64,000 nucleotides of DNA. It comes from Intrasporangium calvum. GTDB lineage: Bacteria; Actinomycetota; Actinomycetes; Actinomycetales; Dermatophilaceae. How positions within the stretch are numbered: the first letter of the stretch is position 1; every line of letters starts with the position of its first letter. This document shows positions 19,601 to 27,750 of this stretch, one piece after another. Under the pieces are notes generated by a model that saw only the letters and a program-made list of their open reading frames with translations, made no database searches and was not told the DNA's origin. Made by a program: the position numbers and the translations under genes. Where the stretch lies: contig NZ_JAPFQL010000021.1 of assembly GCF_028446585.1 (NCBI RefSeq), forward strand, positions 1-64,000. Reading direction: 5' to 3'.

Positions 19601-22600
19601 TGCAACCGGACTGTGACCCGCCGCCCCCACGGCTCGGCGGCACGGTCGGGACGACCCTCGTCGTCTTCGCCGGCAAGTTCGGCACCGACGGCGTCCGCGG
19701 CGCTCCTTGGGGCAACACGGCGGACACCGAGGCGGACACCGTCAAGGTGACGCAGCTGCACTTCGCCCAGAAGACCGGCGACGACGCAGGCACCAACCCG
19801 GACTTCGACGGCTTCTCAGTGCAGATGCTCGGTGAGCGACGTGACTACCTCGACCCGAACCTGCAGCGCGTCGTCGTCGACGGGCGCGGCTCCCCGGCAC
19901 CGCTCATCGTCAGCTTCGTCGGGGACGGCAAGAAGGACTCGAAGCCGAACAACCCGACGACGGCAGCGGACCTCACGGTCTTCAGCAGGGACGCCATCGT
20001 CATCGGGTCCGACCACGCGGACCAGATCCAGACGGGCACCGGCTCGTCCTGGGTCGACAGCGGCAAGGGCGACGACCGCGTCGTCACCGCGGACGTCGTG
20101 GGCAAGGTGGCCCGAGTTGCCGGTGGTGACGGCGCCGACGCCATCTCGACGGGCGAGGGAGACGACTTCGTCTCGGGTGACGGCACGCTCGGCACGCCGG
20201 AGCTCAGCCAGACCGTCACGGTCAACGCCGTCGACAAGGAGAACCACGGCGACGAGACGGTCGGTCTCGACAAGCTCATCGACTGGACCAAGCTGGCGAC
20301 CGACCCCACCACCGGGGCGCAGACCGGCACCGGGATCGACATCATCAGCGTCGGCCTGGGCACCAACCGGGCCAACGGCGGCCCCGGCGACGACAAGATC
20401 GGTGTCGCCTCGGACCGCTCGGACGGCAAGGGCGGCACCATCACGTCGAAGGGCAACACCCTCATCGGCGACCTCGGCAGCGACAGCATCGCTGGTGGCA
20501 GTGCCAAGGACGTCATCTTCGCCTCGACCGAGACGACGTTCGGCGTCGACGACCCGGGGCCGGCCGACACCCTGACGGTCAAGGACGGCAAGGCCGTCCC
20601 CAACATCATCGAGACCGGCACCGGCAACGACGAGGTCTACGGCAGCAACGCCGAGGACATCGTCACGAGCCACTCGAAGAAGAACGAGAAGGCCCGCCTC
20701 CGAGGCGGCAGCGGTCCCGACGCGCTGGTCGGCGGCTACGGCAGCGACGAGGTCTTCGGCGGCCCCGGCAACGACTACGTCATCGCCGAACCCAGCGAGG
20801 TCGGCGCACGCGGCCTCGACGAGAAGGGCAACCCGCGCGGACCGGACGTCATCGAGGGCGTCAGCTTCGGTGACTTCAGGGCGGTCCGGCACCTGCCCCT
20901 CCCGCCGAACACCGCGCCGTCGGACAAGACGCTCGTCGGCGGCAAGGGCAACGACCACATCCTCGGCGGCGACGGGCCCGCGAAGGTCTTCGGGGACACC
21001 CTGAGGGACGTCAGCGTGGCGCCCGCCCCGGACGAGACGTGCCGCGACGGCTCACCCGTGGCGTCCGATCCGGTGGCGGAAGGCACGTCGGCCGGCACGG
21101 GCGACGGCAACGACCTCATCCTCGGTGGGGCCGGCGTCGACACCATCTCGGCGGGTGGCGCACGCGACCGGGTCCTCGCGGCCGGTTCAGCGGACTTCGT
21201 CTGTGGCCAGGAGGGCCATGACGTCCTCTTCGGCGGAGACGGCGACGACGGCGTGTGGGGCGGCTCCGACAACGACCGCGCCTACGGCGAGGCCGGCCAC
21301 GACCGCGTCTTCGGCAACGACGACGAGGACGAGCTCTACGGCCAGGTCGGCACGGACATCATCGAGGGCAACGACGGTGCCGACCGCGCGAGCGGTGGCG
21401 ACGGCGACGACCTCGTCTACGGCGGCACGCGCCACGCGGGCCGGTCCGATACCGGCCCGGCAGCGGACCCGGACGCCGGCGACATCCTGTCCGGTGACAC
21501 CGGGGCCGACCGGCTCATCGGCGACAACGGCACCGTCGACGACCCACTCAACCCGGGCGACGCGAAGGCCATCCCGTTCGACCTCGTCGGCACACCGGCC
21601 ACGGCTGGTCGCGGCGACGTGATCCACGGCGGCGACGGCACCGACACGGCCTACGGCGGTCTGGGTGACGACCAGGTCAACGGCGGCAACGACGACGACC
21701 ACCTCGAGGGCAACAACGACTCCGACACCATCCACGGCGACGCGGGTGAGGACCAGGTCGTCGGCGGCTCCTTCCAGGTGGCGAGCTCCGGCATCGGCCG
21801 CCCCGACGCCGGTGACGTCCTCTTCGGCGACGCCGGACCGGACCTCATCACGGGGGACAATGCGATCCTCGTGACCGGGGTGATCGATGCCGAGACGACC
21901 CCGGTGACGCGGATGCGCGGCTTCGCGGCCAACCACGCCGTGCAGCTGCTCGATCTCGACCCGACGAACACCGCAGGCAACTGGGGTGCGGACGAGATCT
22001 ACGGTGGCGGAGACGAGGACGTCATCCTCGGCCAGCGCGGAGACGACCGGATCATGGGCAACGCTGCCGACGACTACGCCGAGGGCGGCCCGGGGACGGA
22101 CTGGGTCGAGGGCAACGCGGGCGACGACGACCTCGTCGGCGGCAGCTCGGACCCGTCCGGCGGAACGGCGGAGACGACGGAGACGACGGAGACGACGGCC
22201 GGACAGGGTGACGCCGCGGACGCGCTCTTCGGCGGCCCCGGTGACGACGTGTCCCTGGGCGACAACGGGCGCATCCTGCGACCGGCGGACGCCGAGGCGC
22301 CCTCCTCGGTCACCGTCCGGCTGGGCAGCGCGGGCGGCACCGCCATGGCGCCGCGCCGCATCGAGGCGTGGGACCGGAGTGTGGGCAGCGGCTACCTCAC
22401 CGCTCCGCCTGCGACCCGGTTCGGCGGCGACCGGTTGTCCGGCGGCGACGGTGTGGACGTCCTGCTCGGCCAGGACGGCGACGACGTCATCACCGGCGAC
22501 GCGCACGCGGACTACGTCGAGGGCAACGGGGGAGCCGACAGCCTGTTCGGCGACCTGCCCTTCGGCGCGGCGTCCGAGCACGGCACGCCCGCGACCGCCC

Positions 22601-24153
22601 TCGTGGCATCGTGGCCGGGCACGCCGAGCAGCGGAGCGGTCCTCGTCGGCACGAGCACGACGCACGGCCAGGACGACATCGTCGGAGGCACGCCGACGCC
22701 CGACTACCGCGACGGTGGCGACATCATCGAGGGCAACGGCGCCGACGACGTGGCACACGGCGACAACGGCTCGCTCCTGCGCACGCTGCAGGGCAGCCCG
22801 GGCGCGCTGACGGAGCGGGTCTACACCGACCGCTACCCGGACGGCGCCGTCCCGGCGGATGCCACGCGGTCGCGGACGCACGACCCGGCGCTGCCGGGTC
22901 CGAGCACACGGTTCTGCCTCTCGGCCGCCACTGCCACCACGTGCGAGACCACCGGTGCGTTCGGCAACGACCGGATCTGGGGGGACGGCGGCAACGACGG
23001 CATCTGGGGCCAGGACGGCAACGACGTCATCTCAGGTGGCGACGGCGACGACGACCTCTACGGCGAGCTCGGTGACGACCGGATCAGAGGTGATGCGGGT
23101 CGCGACGCGATCCTCGGCGACCGTGGCGGCATCGTCAACCAGCACCTGAGCGAGGGCGACCAGCCGCAGCAGTTCACCCACACCCTGAAGAACCCGCCGA
23201 TGGAGACCTTCGCCGGCTTCCGCCGCGGGGACTACGACCGGCGCGTGGACCTGCTGCACGACGTCGACGGCGACCAGTGGCTCGGCGCCTCCACCGGCGA
23301 GGCCATGTCGCACCCCGGCCTGACCGAGGGCGGACGCGACCTGATCCGGGGCGGACCGGATGCGGACCGCATCCACGCCGGCTTCGGTGACGACGTGGCC
23401 AACGGGGACAGCGGCGGCGACAACGTCTTCGGCGGTGACGGCGAGGACGTGCTCTGGGGCGGCCGCGGCTGCGACCCGACCCTCGACGCGGCCGCGTCCG
23501 ACTGCCGCACGGACGGCAGCTTCGACCCGGCGTCCCGCGGCGACAACGACCGCTTCGTCGACCACGTCTTCGGTGGGCGCGGCGAGTCCGACCCGGCCAA
23601 GCAGGACATCCTCGGCTCGGATGTCATCGACCTCCGGCCGCGCGGCGGCTCCAGCTCGTGCACCTCGCAGGACTGGCCGACGACGACCGGCACGAAGAAG
23701 AACAACCCGGTCACCAACGACCCGTGCCTGTGGTTCGAGATGACCGACACGCACGACGGCGACGTCGCCGACAACAACCATCACCAGGGCACCGACTGGC
23801 TCTATGGCGGTTGGGACCGGGACGTCATGCAGGGCGATGTGGCCGCCAACGGGCCGAACCCCGGCGACCGCCTCATCGACTGGAGCGGCGTCTACAACCT
23901 CTACACCCACTGCAACGCGGCCTACGGCGGCTTCAACGACATCCGCCAGATGTCGCCGGACCTGCTGGCCTTCCTCCAGCAGCTCGCGTGGGCGTCGGGG
24001 GCGGGCCGCGACGTGACGGACGTGACGACAGCGGGCACCTCGGCCTTCGTCGAGCTGGCGCTCGTCTACACGGCGGACATCAACGGCCACGGCTCGGGCC
24101 CGGCCTACCCGAGCACGCCAGGGCACTTCCAGGAGGTCGCCTGCCAGCCGTGA
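13612..24153 (+). CDS. Giant secreted calcium-binding protein with ~50 RTX-like repeats
   Basis: About 3,513 residues. A Sec-type signal peptide is clear: MVRRSVNR, a hydrophobic stretch, then PAQA before AD. Residues to ~2100 are beta-rich and mostly unrecognised. They include EF-hand-like loops DPNNDGRLAFDES (~247) and DPNNDGKFRVSEF (~1934), two related ~60-residue modules (~498 and ~876) and an Fn3-like segment (~1317-1397). From ~2144 to ~3283 about fifty GGxGxDxxx-type repeats occur (GGDGDDGVWGG, GGPGNDYVIAE). The motif GDNG or a variant recurs five times before variable inserts. Several Cys pairs suggest disulfides. There is no LPXTG or membrane anchor. A surface or matrix protein is likely. 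Starts at 13558 or 13627 are alternatives. Confidence 0.88.
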   Translation: MGVRAMVRRSVNRLIGAMTAAVLITGWGLGPQVPAQAADPDPGVSDVVAFLGGGSATENLATWTEGLAAIGAFGQPIPFVSASPGGLAGLDDLVQKGVADRLTGMTTWAALDGADATFALSAGRNATLDVAVEDLADGKRVNVGLTITRTVSNQALTISSAEPKVELSAPTGVTVAVEASMTFSAVWTGPATDRVHLASDALHAPRVDVDASATLSAAAKAALGILDVSLTSTDFVVKAHAFAQVSDPNNDGRLAFDESGTGDGELAAEGSLQGLVTAGLDPTGSPSDPGTPGSVSGTLTVNADASGLGSSFPTFSATVGVAWPNISTGTPVISAPNLESVVGKFQNMSLRDLADGLAQVATALTGIQKAKFDADGSGPGTAIVGDLDLPFLRGTVSDAVKANEVLLAFLKANVVQAPDPSQPAPPGFDASTVGNPKFTSLQDLITKLKAAGIPVDGLDWNPTTSKLSFHLTMTKAAPSSPVPMDAGAAKVSKPGASYTADGLSISDGTAWEPGQWIGMRVVAGTSAGEVAANTATSLTLATDWIGGQPADTTPFVILGPEAQLGAVTFGDGLSKLPAGSPADGPRQGILKANAAQTFAKVTPSFTADLTLVLDLQKPRTGAECVGFEGNTKACPFTLESGTFKTEVTSLPLGADRVMIRTGVPLLKADFPIETKVDLTANAGFFQVRLEGDLLVCNRTAAPDCSGSTTGNMVTIGLKQAGDAQHDLRLRDLFKGLVTATPTGPSQAGDLLDVAVNVRAFGDLKVSVPEAGAFFPGGAKLTAKATWADLTKSSGSDGPQFDLSDLDKILALDFKPGSQAELFAIVLKTLQTLAAQLAEAQPGGPTGIFSTEIPGAGTSLRDLLRRDLSGEGPGVSYGADTLTDTNRTFPTTLAGRSVVVGTQVAVVTSTNGGSTLTVSKPWANKPATGAAYTFRSPLDDAIDAMSAHPPQNMQDLVSFLNKRLGTNSLKFAYLDGATPSVVLDFDWQRTYTASSPVRLDLGDDTLVTASASGTGKVAVEGTIDVGVVVPLAAGPGATDASSLKILDNSKISVLADARFDGTASGTLGPLTISAGTGPDPATVRANVSLDLAKNSAPTNTPVSFSTFLGDLGATLNASNDPTQVTCGETLNTPLAVCARIPLTATIAGVTTSLGSPARLRLPDSGNVADLTTFTGVLPSDPAVPRFQAPDGLAAALASAVADFTQIKPGLDGYLEKLEQAMRLATFEGKLLFVGKDLQQGADKIAALRAELKAELGSIPATAAEARDYLNTQIAKAIADAGLDNTNVEVGFECSAKLEPAAAPSVTPTPDDGGSNATWTYRIVASQGDGTGNTGDTVRSAEGSASTSWTALDNDHFNTLTWPSVTGATKYKILRQNGTDFGLVKVVNAADGATQTYVDKDPTAPAAYDHVTTKPDLEACVATDIEGVNITIDLNIGEVDTTLGCKAGTGCLGDGDTLPLDIGIPGLALRAGDADAITYGLGLQLHLKAAIDKDQGFYVYTHDAAAPEFQVGARFDMPPTMQAELAFLDIEVKKNNGSVPLFAGAFMIDVQSGDASETATSKLTIADFGSVDPAKLFDIKLTAAIKADWIVKASASSVLPGVQANFFLEWGFTNKDLASLGAPKIDFKDVKLDAGGFFSQLLRPVLNKIKSVTGPIQPVIDTLYAPIPVLSDLSKLAGGGDVSLITLAKAFNTLAGGPDLEFVERITALVTLVNNMPKCEGASCLIDVGAFSVPGDKALTTSVSPTSADSLVVKDPTTKTGDALKGELNTKGGQGTVFGTGGGEGSANKSGFTFPILDSPASIFGVLMGSDVALVEFDSGPLTLGFTWRQSFGPVYAPPPVMVTLSGSASVSLRFMAGLDTAGIRYAVEAAQSKDQVDALKILDGLYFKTTDSSGKPVPVVRLDGEIAAGASVTALIIEVGIEGGLHLTIGFHWNDPNNDGKFRVSEFLKAAINNPICLFTTTGRLSLFLRVYITIGFSPFSTSFSFTLADITLLDFTVQPDCDPPPPRLGGTVGTTLVVFAGKFGTDGVRGAPWGNTADTEADTVKVTQLHFAQKTGDDAGTNPDFDGFSVQMLGERRDYLDPNLQRVVVDGRGSPAPLIVSFVGDGKKDSKPNNPTTAADLTVFSRDAIVIGSDHADQIQTGTGSSWVDSGKGDDRVVTADVVGKVARVAGGDGADAISTGEGDDFVSGDGTLGTPELSQTVTVNAVDKENHGDETVGLDKLIDWTKLATDPTTGAQTGTGIDIISVGLGTNRANGGPGDDKIGVASDRSDGKGGTITSKGNTLIGDLGSDSIAGGSAKDVIFASTETTFGVDDPGPADTLTVKDGKAVPNIIETGTGNDEVYGSNAEDIVTSHSKKNEKARLRGGSGPDALVGGYGSDEVFGGPGNDYVIAEPSEVGARGLDEKGNPRGPDVIEGVSFGDFRAVRHLPLPPNTAPSDKTLVGGKGNDHILGGDGPAKVFGDTLRDVSVAPAPDETCRDGSPVASDPVAEGTSAGTGDGNDLILGGAGVDTISAGGARDRVLAAGSADFVCGQEGHDVLFGGDGDDGVWGGSDNDRAYGEAGHDRVFGNDDEDELYGQVGTDIIEGNDGADRASGGDGDDLVYGGTRHAGRSDTGPAADPDAGDILSGDTGADRLIGDNGTVDDPLNPGDAKAIPFDLVGTPATAGRGDVIHGGDGTDTAYGGLGDDQVNGGNDDDHLEGNNDSDTIHGDAGEDQVVGGSFQVASSGIGRPDAGDVLFGDAGPDLITGDNAILVTGVIDAETTPVTRMRGFAANHAVQLLDLDPTNTAGNWGADEIYGGGDEDVILGQRGDDRIMGNAADDYAEGGPGTDWVEGNAGDDDLVGGSSDPSGGTAETTETTETTAGQGDAADALFGGPGDDVSLGDNGRILRPADAEAPSSVTVRLGSAGGTAMAPRRIEAWDRSVGSGYLTAPPATRFGGDRLSGGDGVDVLLGQDGDDVITGDAHADYVEGNGGADSLFGDLPFGAASEHGTPATALVASWPGTPSSGAVLVGTSTTHGQDDIVGGTPTPDYRDGGDIIEGNGADDVAHGDNGSLLRTLQGSPGALTERVYTDRYPDGAVPADATRSRTHDPALPGPSTRFCLSAATATTCETTGAFGNDRIWGDGGNDGIWGQDGNDVISGGDGDDDLYGELGDDRIRGDAGRDAILGDRGGIVNQHLSEGDQPQQFTHTLKNPPMETFAGFRRGDYDRRVDLLHDVDGDQWLGASTGEAMSHPGLTEGGRDLIRGGPDADRIHAGFGDDVANGDSGGDNVFGGDGEDVLWGGRGCDPTLDAAASDCRTDGSFDPASRGDNDRFVDHVFGGRGESDPAKQDILGSDVIDLRPRGGSSSCTSQDWPTTTGTKKNNPVTNDPCLWFEMTDTHDGDVADNNHHQGTDWLYGGWDRDVMQGDVAANGPNPGDRLIDWSGVYNLYTHCNAAYGGFNDIRQMSPDLLAFLQQLAWASGAGRDVTDVTTAGTSAFVELALVYTADINGHGSGPAYPSTPGHFQEVACQP

Positions 24154-24164
24154 CCTGCGAAGCC

Positions 24165-24205
24165 GGCCCAGCGGCATACGACTTGTTCCGTATGCCGCTG
24201 GGCTC
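24165..24205. terminator. Bidirectional hairpin made of two inverted dispersed repeats (copies 6 and 7)
   Basis: GCCCAGCGGCATACG (24166-24180) and CGTATGCCGCTGGGC (24189-24203) form a perfect 15-bp stem with an 8-base loop. It sits in the 61-bp gap between the convergent giant gene and MFS gene, where a terminator for both is expected. Confidence 0.85.
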
Positions 24206-24210
24206 GGTCC
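24190..24210 (+). repeat. GTATGCCGCT-family dispersed repeat, copy 7 (partner of copy 6 at 24165-24180)
   Basis: A full-length copy, inverted relative to the preceding one. The pair forms the hairpin described above. Confidence 0.9.
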
Positions 24211-24214
24211 CTGC

Positions 24215-25453
24215 TCAACGTGAGCGCGGGCGGTGGCTGGGTCCGTGGACGTGGAAGGCGGCGACGAGCGAGAAGGTCGTGAACGAGGCCGTCGCCCCCA
24301 CCAGCACCCACAGGGGGACGCCCCACCCTCCGGTGGCTTCGCGCAGGGCTCCGACGACCGGGCCGGCCGACGCGGCGACGACGTAGCCGAGGGTCTGCAC
24401 GACGGCCGACATCCCGCCCATCTCGCGGGCGTCCGAGGAGGCGAGGGCGAGGGCGCTGAAGACGACGATGAAGCCGCCGGCCTGGGCGATGCCGCCGAGG
24501 GTGAGCCACCAGGCGATGGCGGCCGGGGCCAGGATGAGGCCGGTCGAGAGGGCCAGCCACAGGGACCCGACGATCCCCGCCGTCCAGCGCAGCCCGACGA
24601 GCCGAAAGAGGGCGGGGACGAGGAAGCCGCCGACGATGCCCCAGGCCTGGAAGGTCGATGCCATCGCACCCGCGCTGGTCACGGCCGACCCGGTCGTGTC
24701 GACCAGGTAGGTGGGCAGCCAGGTCGTGTAGGCGTAGTAGCTGAACGACTGCGACGCGAACGCCGCCGACAGCAGCCAGGTGGCCGGGTTGCGCGTGGCG
24801 CTGCGTGGTGGCGGGGTGGCCTCGGCCGGCGCCTGCCCACTCGGCCCTTCGGCCGCGCCCGGGTGTCCGGAGGATCCGGTGCGTTGCCGCCGGACGCGGA
24901 CTCCCCAGAAGCTGAGGCCGGCCGCGGCCAGGAGGGACCACGCGGCCAGGGCCAGCGGCCAGCCGAGGACCTCGGCGAGCGGAGCCGTGGCCAGGGCGGT
25001 GAGGAGCGAGCCGATGTTGAGGACGGCGGTGTAGAGGCCCGTCACCGAGCCGACCCGGTCGAGCGGGACGTCCCGCCGGATGACCACCGGCACGACGATG
25101 TTGCCCAGGGTGATGGCCAGGCCCAGGGCGATGGTTCCGGCGAAGAGCGTCGCGGTCGACGGGATGGCCCGGACCAGCTGGCTGACCAGGATGCCGAGCA
25201 TCGTCAGGAGGATCGCCGCCTCGGGGCCGGCCCGCCGGACCGTCAGCGCCGCCAGGGGCGATGCGACGGCGAAGGCGAGCACCGGCAGAGTGCCGACCAG
25301 GCCGGCGGCGCCCGCGCTCAGTCCGAGGTCCCCGCTCACCTGCTGGAGCACCGGCGTGACGGCCACGATCGGCCCGCGCAGCGACAGGGCGACGACGACG
25401 ATGCCGAGCACCACCACCCCCAGCGGGGGATACGCGTGGCGCGGGTCCTTCAC
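24215..25453 (-). CDS. CynX/NimT-type MFS transporter
   Basis: A 412-residue protein with about twelve membrane segments. The first helix region (VVALSLRGPIVAVTPVL) is typical of the CynX subfamily (cyanate or 2-nitroimidazole transporters), as is LFAGTIALGLAITLGNIVVP. The substrate is not predictable. It lies 100 bp downstream of glpD on the same strand and may be read through from it. Confidence 0.85.
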   Translation of the reverse strand: MKDPRHAYPPLGVVVLGIVVVALSLRGPIVAVTPVLQQVSGDLGLSAGAAGLVGTLPVLAFAVASPLAALTVRRAGPEAAILLTMLGILVSQLVRAIPSTATLFAGTIALGLAITLGNIVVPVVIRRDVPLDRVGSVTGLYTAVLNIGSLLTALATAPLAEVLGWPLALAAWSLLAAAGLSFWGVRVRRQRTGSSGHPGAAEGPSGQAPAEATPPPRSATRNPATWLLSAAFASQSFSYYAYTTWLPTYLVDTTGSAVTSAGAMASTFQAWGIVGGFLVPALFRLVGLRWTAGIVGSLWLALSTGLILAPAAIAWWLTLGGIAQAGGFIVVFSALALASSDAREMGGMSAVVQTLGYVVAASAGPVVGALREATGGWGVPLWVLVGATASFTTFSLVAAFHVHGPSHRPRSR

Positions 25454-25555
25454 GGAGGCCTCCGGGGCGGTGGGCGGGGGGCAGGCTCGGGTGCCTGCCC
25501 GGACGGTACCTCCGGGGACCCGCTCGGCGCCGACCCGTCCACCCGGCTGGGAAGC

Positions 25556-27097
25556 TCAGGCGGGGGTGTGCGCGTGCTCCGCCAGAGCAAGGACCTGGAC
25601 GGCGACCTCTCGGGCGTCGTCGAGGGCCTGCGCGTCGAACGAGATCCTCGTGCGCCTCTCGACGAGGTCCTCGACCGTGAGGGCGCCCTCGCGCAGCACG
25701 CCGAAGAGGAGCTCCGCACCCAGGGTCGGGTAGGTCTCGCTCACGGGACGCAGGAGCTCGGGGTGGGCGAGCCCGAGCCCCGCCACCGCGGTCGCCTCGG
25801 TGCCGTAGCGGCGCACGAGGCGCTCGGGAGCCGCGACCCGAGAGAGCACCTCGCGTGCCGCGGCGCCGACGAGGGGGAGGGAGCGGGTCCGGCACGTGGC
25901 CGCGGAACGAGCCCGGCGGCATACGGCATCGACGGTGGCCTCGGCCATCTGACGGTATGTCGTCAGCTTGCCCCCGGTGATGGTGACCGGCCGGCCCGGC
26001 TCGTCGACGAGGAGGTGCTTGCGGGAGAGGTCCGCGGTGGGGCCGCCTCCAGCCGGGCTCACGAGGGGCCGCAGCCCGGCGTACCGCCCGACGACCTCCG
26101 ACTCCGCGAGCGGGCGCTCGAGGACCCGGTTGATCGTGTCGAGGAGGAAGCGTGTGTCGTCAGCGGGCACCACTGGCGCCACCCCGTCCACGTCGCCGGC
26201 CGGCTCGTCGGTGAGGCCGATGATGACGAGACCGTCGGACTGCGGCATCGCGAAGACGAAGCGGCCGAAGTGGCCCGGCACCGGCGCCGTGAAGATCGCC
26301 CGGGGGCGACCGACTGCCTCGCTGCGGACCACGATGTGCGAGCCCCGACTCGGCTCGATGTGCACGGACGGCTCGTGCTCGCCGGCCCACACCCCCGTCG
26401 CGTTGACCACGTGGCCGTGGGCCGTGAGGAACCCGCCCGTCAGCTCGTCGCGGAGGGTCACGGCCGTGTCGGTGAGCTCCGTTGCGGCGCACCGCGTCAC
26501 GACGTCGGCCCCGTGCGCCACGGCCGTCCTGGCGATGGCCGTGACCAACCTGGCATCGTCCTCGAGCTGGCCGTCCCAGTAGAGGATCCCGCCGCGCAGT
26601 CCATCGTGTCGGAGCCCTGGAGCCAGCACCAGCGCCTCGGACGCACTGATCCGGGACGGCCTCGGGAGCAGGTGGCGCGAGGTGCGCGAGGCGATCCGCA
26701 ACCCGTCGGCCAGCCGGATGCCTGCCTCGGCGAGCACCCCAAGGGGTGGCGGCGTCGAGGCGTCGAGCGGGACGAGGTTGGCTGCCGCGTGAGTGAGGTG
26801 GGGAGCGATGGTCGTCATCAGCGCGTGGCGCTCGCGGGCCGACTCCCAGGCAATGCCGACGTCACCCTTGGCGAGATAACGGAGCCCGCCGTGGACGAGC
26901 TTGCTGCTCCACCGGCTCGTGCCTGCGGCGAGGTCGACGCGCTCGATGAGCGCGGTGCGCAGGCCCCGGGAGGCCGCGTCGAGCGCGACGCCGGCACCGG
27001 TGACGCCGCCGCCGATGACGATGCAGTCGTAGCGGATGGTGGCCAGGCGCTCCAGGGCTCTCGCCCGGGTGCGGCGGTTGATCGCCGGTGCGGTCAT
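25556..27097 (-). CDS. glpD: Glycerol-3-phosphate dehydrogenase (FAD-dependent)
   Basis: A 513-residue flavoprotein that oxidises glycerol-3-phosphate to DHAP at the membrane. The FAD motif is YDCIVIGGGVTGAGVALDAA, followed by the GlpD signature SSKLVHGGLRYL; the C-terminal DAO_C domain is present. Its start overlaps the TetR stop by 4 bases. The product DHAP is a precursor in ether-lipid synthesis, which fits the divergently encoded alkyl-DHAP-synthase-like protein. A diverged copy of the dispersed repeat lies in the coding sequence at 25909. Confidence 0.93.
   Translation of the reverse strand: MTAPAINRRTRARALERLATIRYDCIVIGGGVTGAGVALDAASRGLRTALIERVDLAAGTSRWSSKLVHGGLRYLAKGDVGIAWESARERHALMTTIAPHLTHAAANLVPLDASTPPPLGVLAEAGIRLADGLRIASRTSRHLLPRPSRISASEALVLAPGLRHDGLRGGILYWDGQLEDDARLVTAIARTAVAHGADVVTRCAATELTDTAVTLRDELTGGFLTAHGHVVNATGVWAGEHEPSVHIEPSRGSHIVVRSEAVGRPRAIFTAPVPGHFGRFVFAMPQSDGLVIIGLTDEPAGDVDGVAPVVPADDTRFLLDTINRVLERPLAESEVVGRYAGLRPLVSPAGGGPTADLSRKHLLVDEPGRPVTITGGKLTTYRQMAEATVDAVCRRARSAATCRTRSLPLVGAAAREVLSRVAAPERLVRRYGTEATAVAGLGLAHPELLRPVSETYPTLGAELLFGVLREGALTVEDLVERRTRISFDAQALDDAREVAVQVLALAEHAHTPA
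25909..25926 (-). repeat. GTATGCCGCT-family dispersed repeat, variant copy 8 (inside glpD)
   Basis: GAGCCCGGCGGCATACGG differs by one base from the consensus in the CCAG segment. It is in the glpD coding sequence and does not break the frame. Confidence 0.75.
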
Positions 27098-27705
27098 CGC
27101 TGCTCACCTCCCGGCGACTCCTGGCGCGACCGGGGCGCGAGGTAGCTCTCCACCAGCCGGCGCACCTCTGCGAGCACGGCTGCCCGCTCGTGGTCGGCCG
27201 TGAGGATGCGCATCCCGACGACGAACGGCGTCATCGCCTGGAGCAGCACCCGGGCGGTGAGTTCGGGGTCGGGGGCGACGATCGACCCGTCGGCGACGCC
27301 GGCACGCAGAGCGGCGCTGAGCGAGTCCAGCGCGAGGAGCTGGCTGCGGCCGCAGCGGTCGACGAGATAGGGGAGCAGCAGGTCCGGGTCGTGCTTGAGA
27401 AGCGCCCCGACGAGGGGTGCCTGGCTCAACGCGTCGACGAGCGTCCCGGCCATCTCGACCACTGCCTCGCGGCCGTCTCGCGGCCGTTTCGCGGCGACCC
27501 GGGTGGCGCAGTCCTCCATCGCCCGGGTGAACTCGGCCACGAGCGCATCGAGGACCAGCTGCCTGATCGTGCCGCCCCGCCGGTGCACGGTGACGCGAGA
27601 GACTCCTGCGCGCTGGGCGATCGACGTCGCCGTGGCTCGCCTGACCCCGTAGTCGAGGACCTCGTCGCGGACCGCGGCAAGCAGGGCGTCGTCGTGACTG
27701 GTCAT
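27094..27705 (-). CDS. TetR-family transcriptional regulator
   Basis: 203 residues. The N-terminal helix-turn-helix is visible (ATSIAQRAGVSRVTVHRR), followed by a helical ligand-binding domain. It is the first gene of a tetR-glpD operon and is divergent from the flavoprotein/diacylglycerol kinase pair. It most likely controls both directions through the short intergenic region. The layout of regulator, flavoprotein and lipid kinase recalls Rv2250c-Rv2251-Rv2252 of Mycobacterium tuberculosis. Confidence 0.88.
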   Translation of the reverse strand: MTSHDDALLAAVRDEVLDYGVRRATATSIAQRAGVSRVTVHRRGGTIRQLVLDALVAEFTRAMEDCATRVAAKRPRDGREAVVEMAGTLVDALSQAPLVGALLKHDPDLLLPYLVDRCGRSQLLALDSLSAALRAGVADGSIVAPDPELTARVLLQAMTPFVVGMRILTADHERAAVLAEVRRLVESYLAPRSRQESPGGEQR

Positions 27706-27715
27706 GCCGGCTACT

Positions 27716-27750
27716 GTACCGATGTAACAAACTATGTAACAGTGTTTCAC
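27716..27750. promoter_or_regulatory. Probable TetR operator in the divergent lipid-cluster promoter
   Basis: ATGTAACA occurs twice as a direct repeat, at 27722 and 27734, one helical turn apart, in the 45-bp gap between the regulator and the flavoprotein gene. A half-copy, TGTACC, lies just upstream. The AT-rich tract stands out from its surroundings. Confidence 0.6.

Noticed and set aside
15730-19761. A 1,343-codon open frame antisense to the giant protein
   Set aside because: Arg/Asp/Val-rich shadow of a regular Asp/Gly-rich coding sequence. No domains and no start signals.
24233-27145. A 970-codon plus-strand frame across the MFS and glpD genes
   Set aside because: Both underlying minus-strand genes are clear members of known families. 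The plus-strand frame has no recognisable motif.
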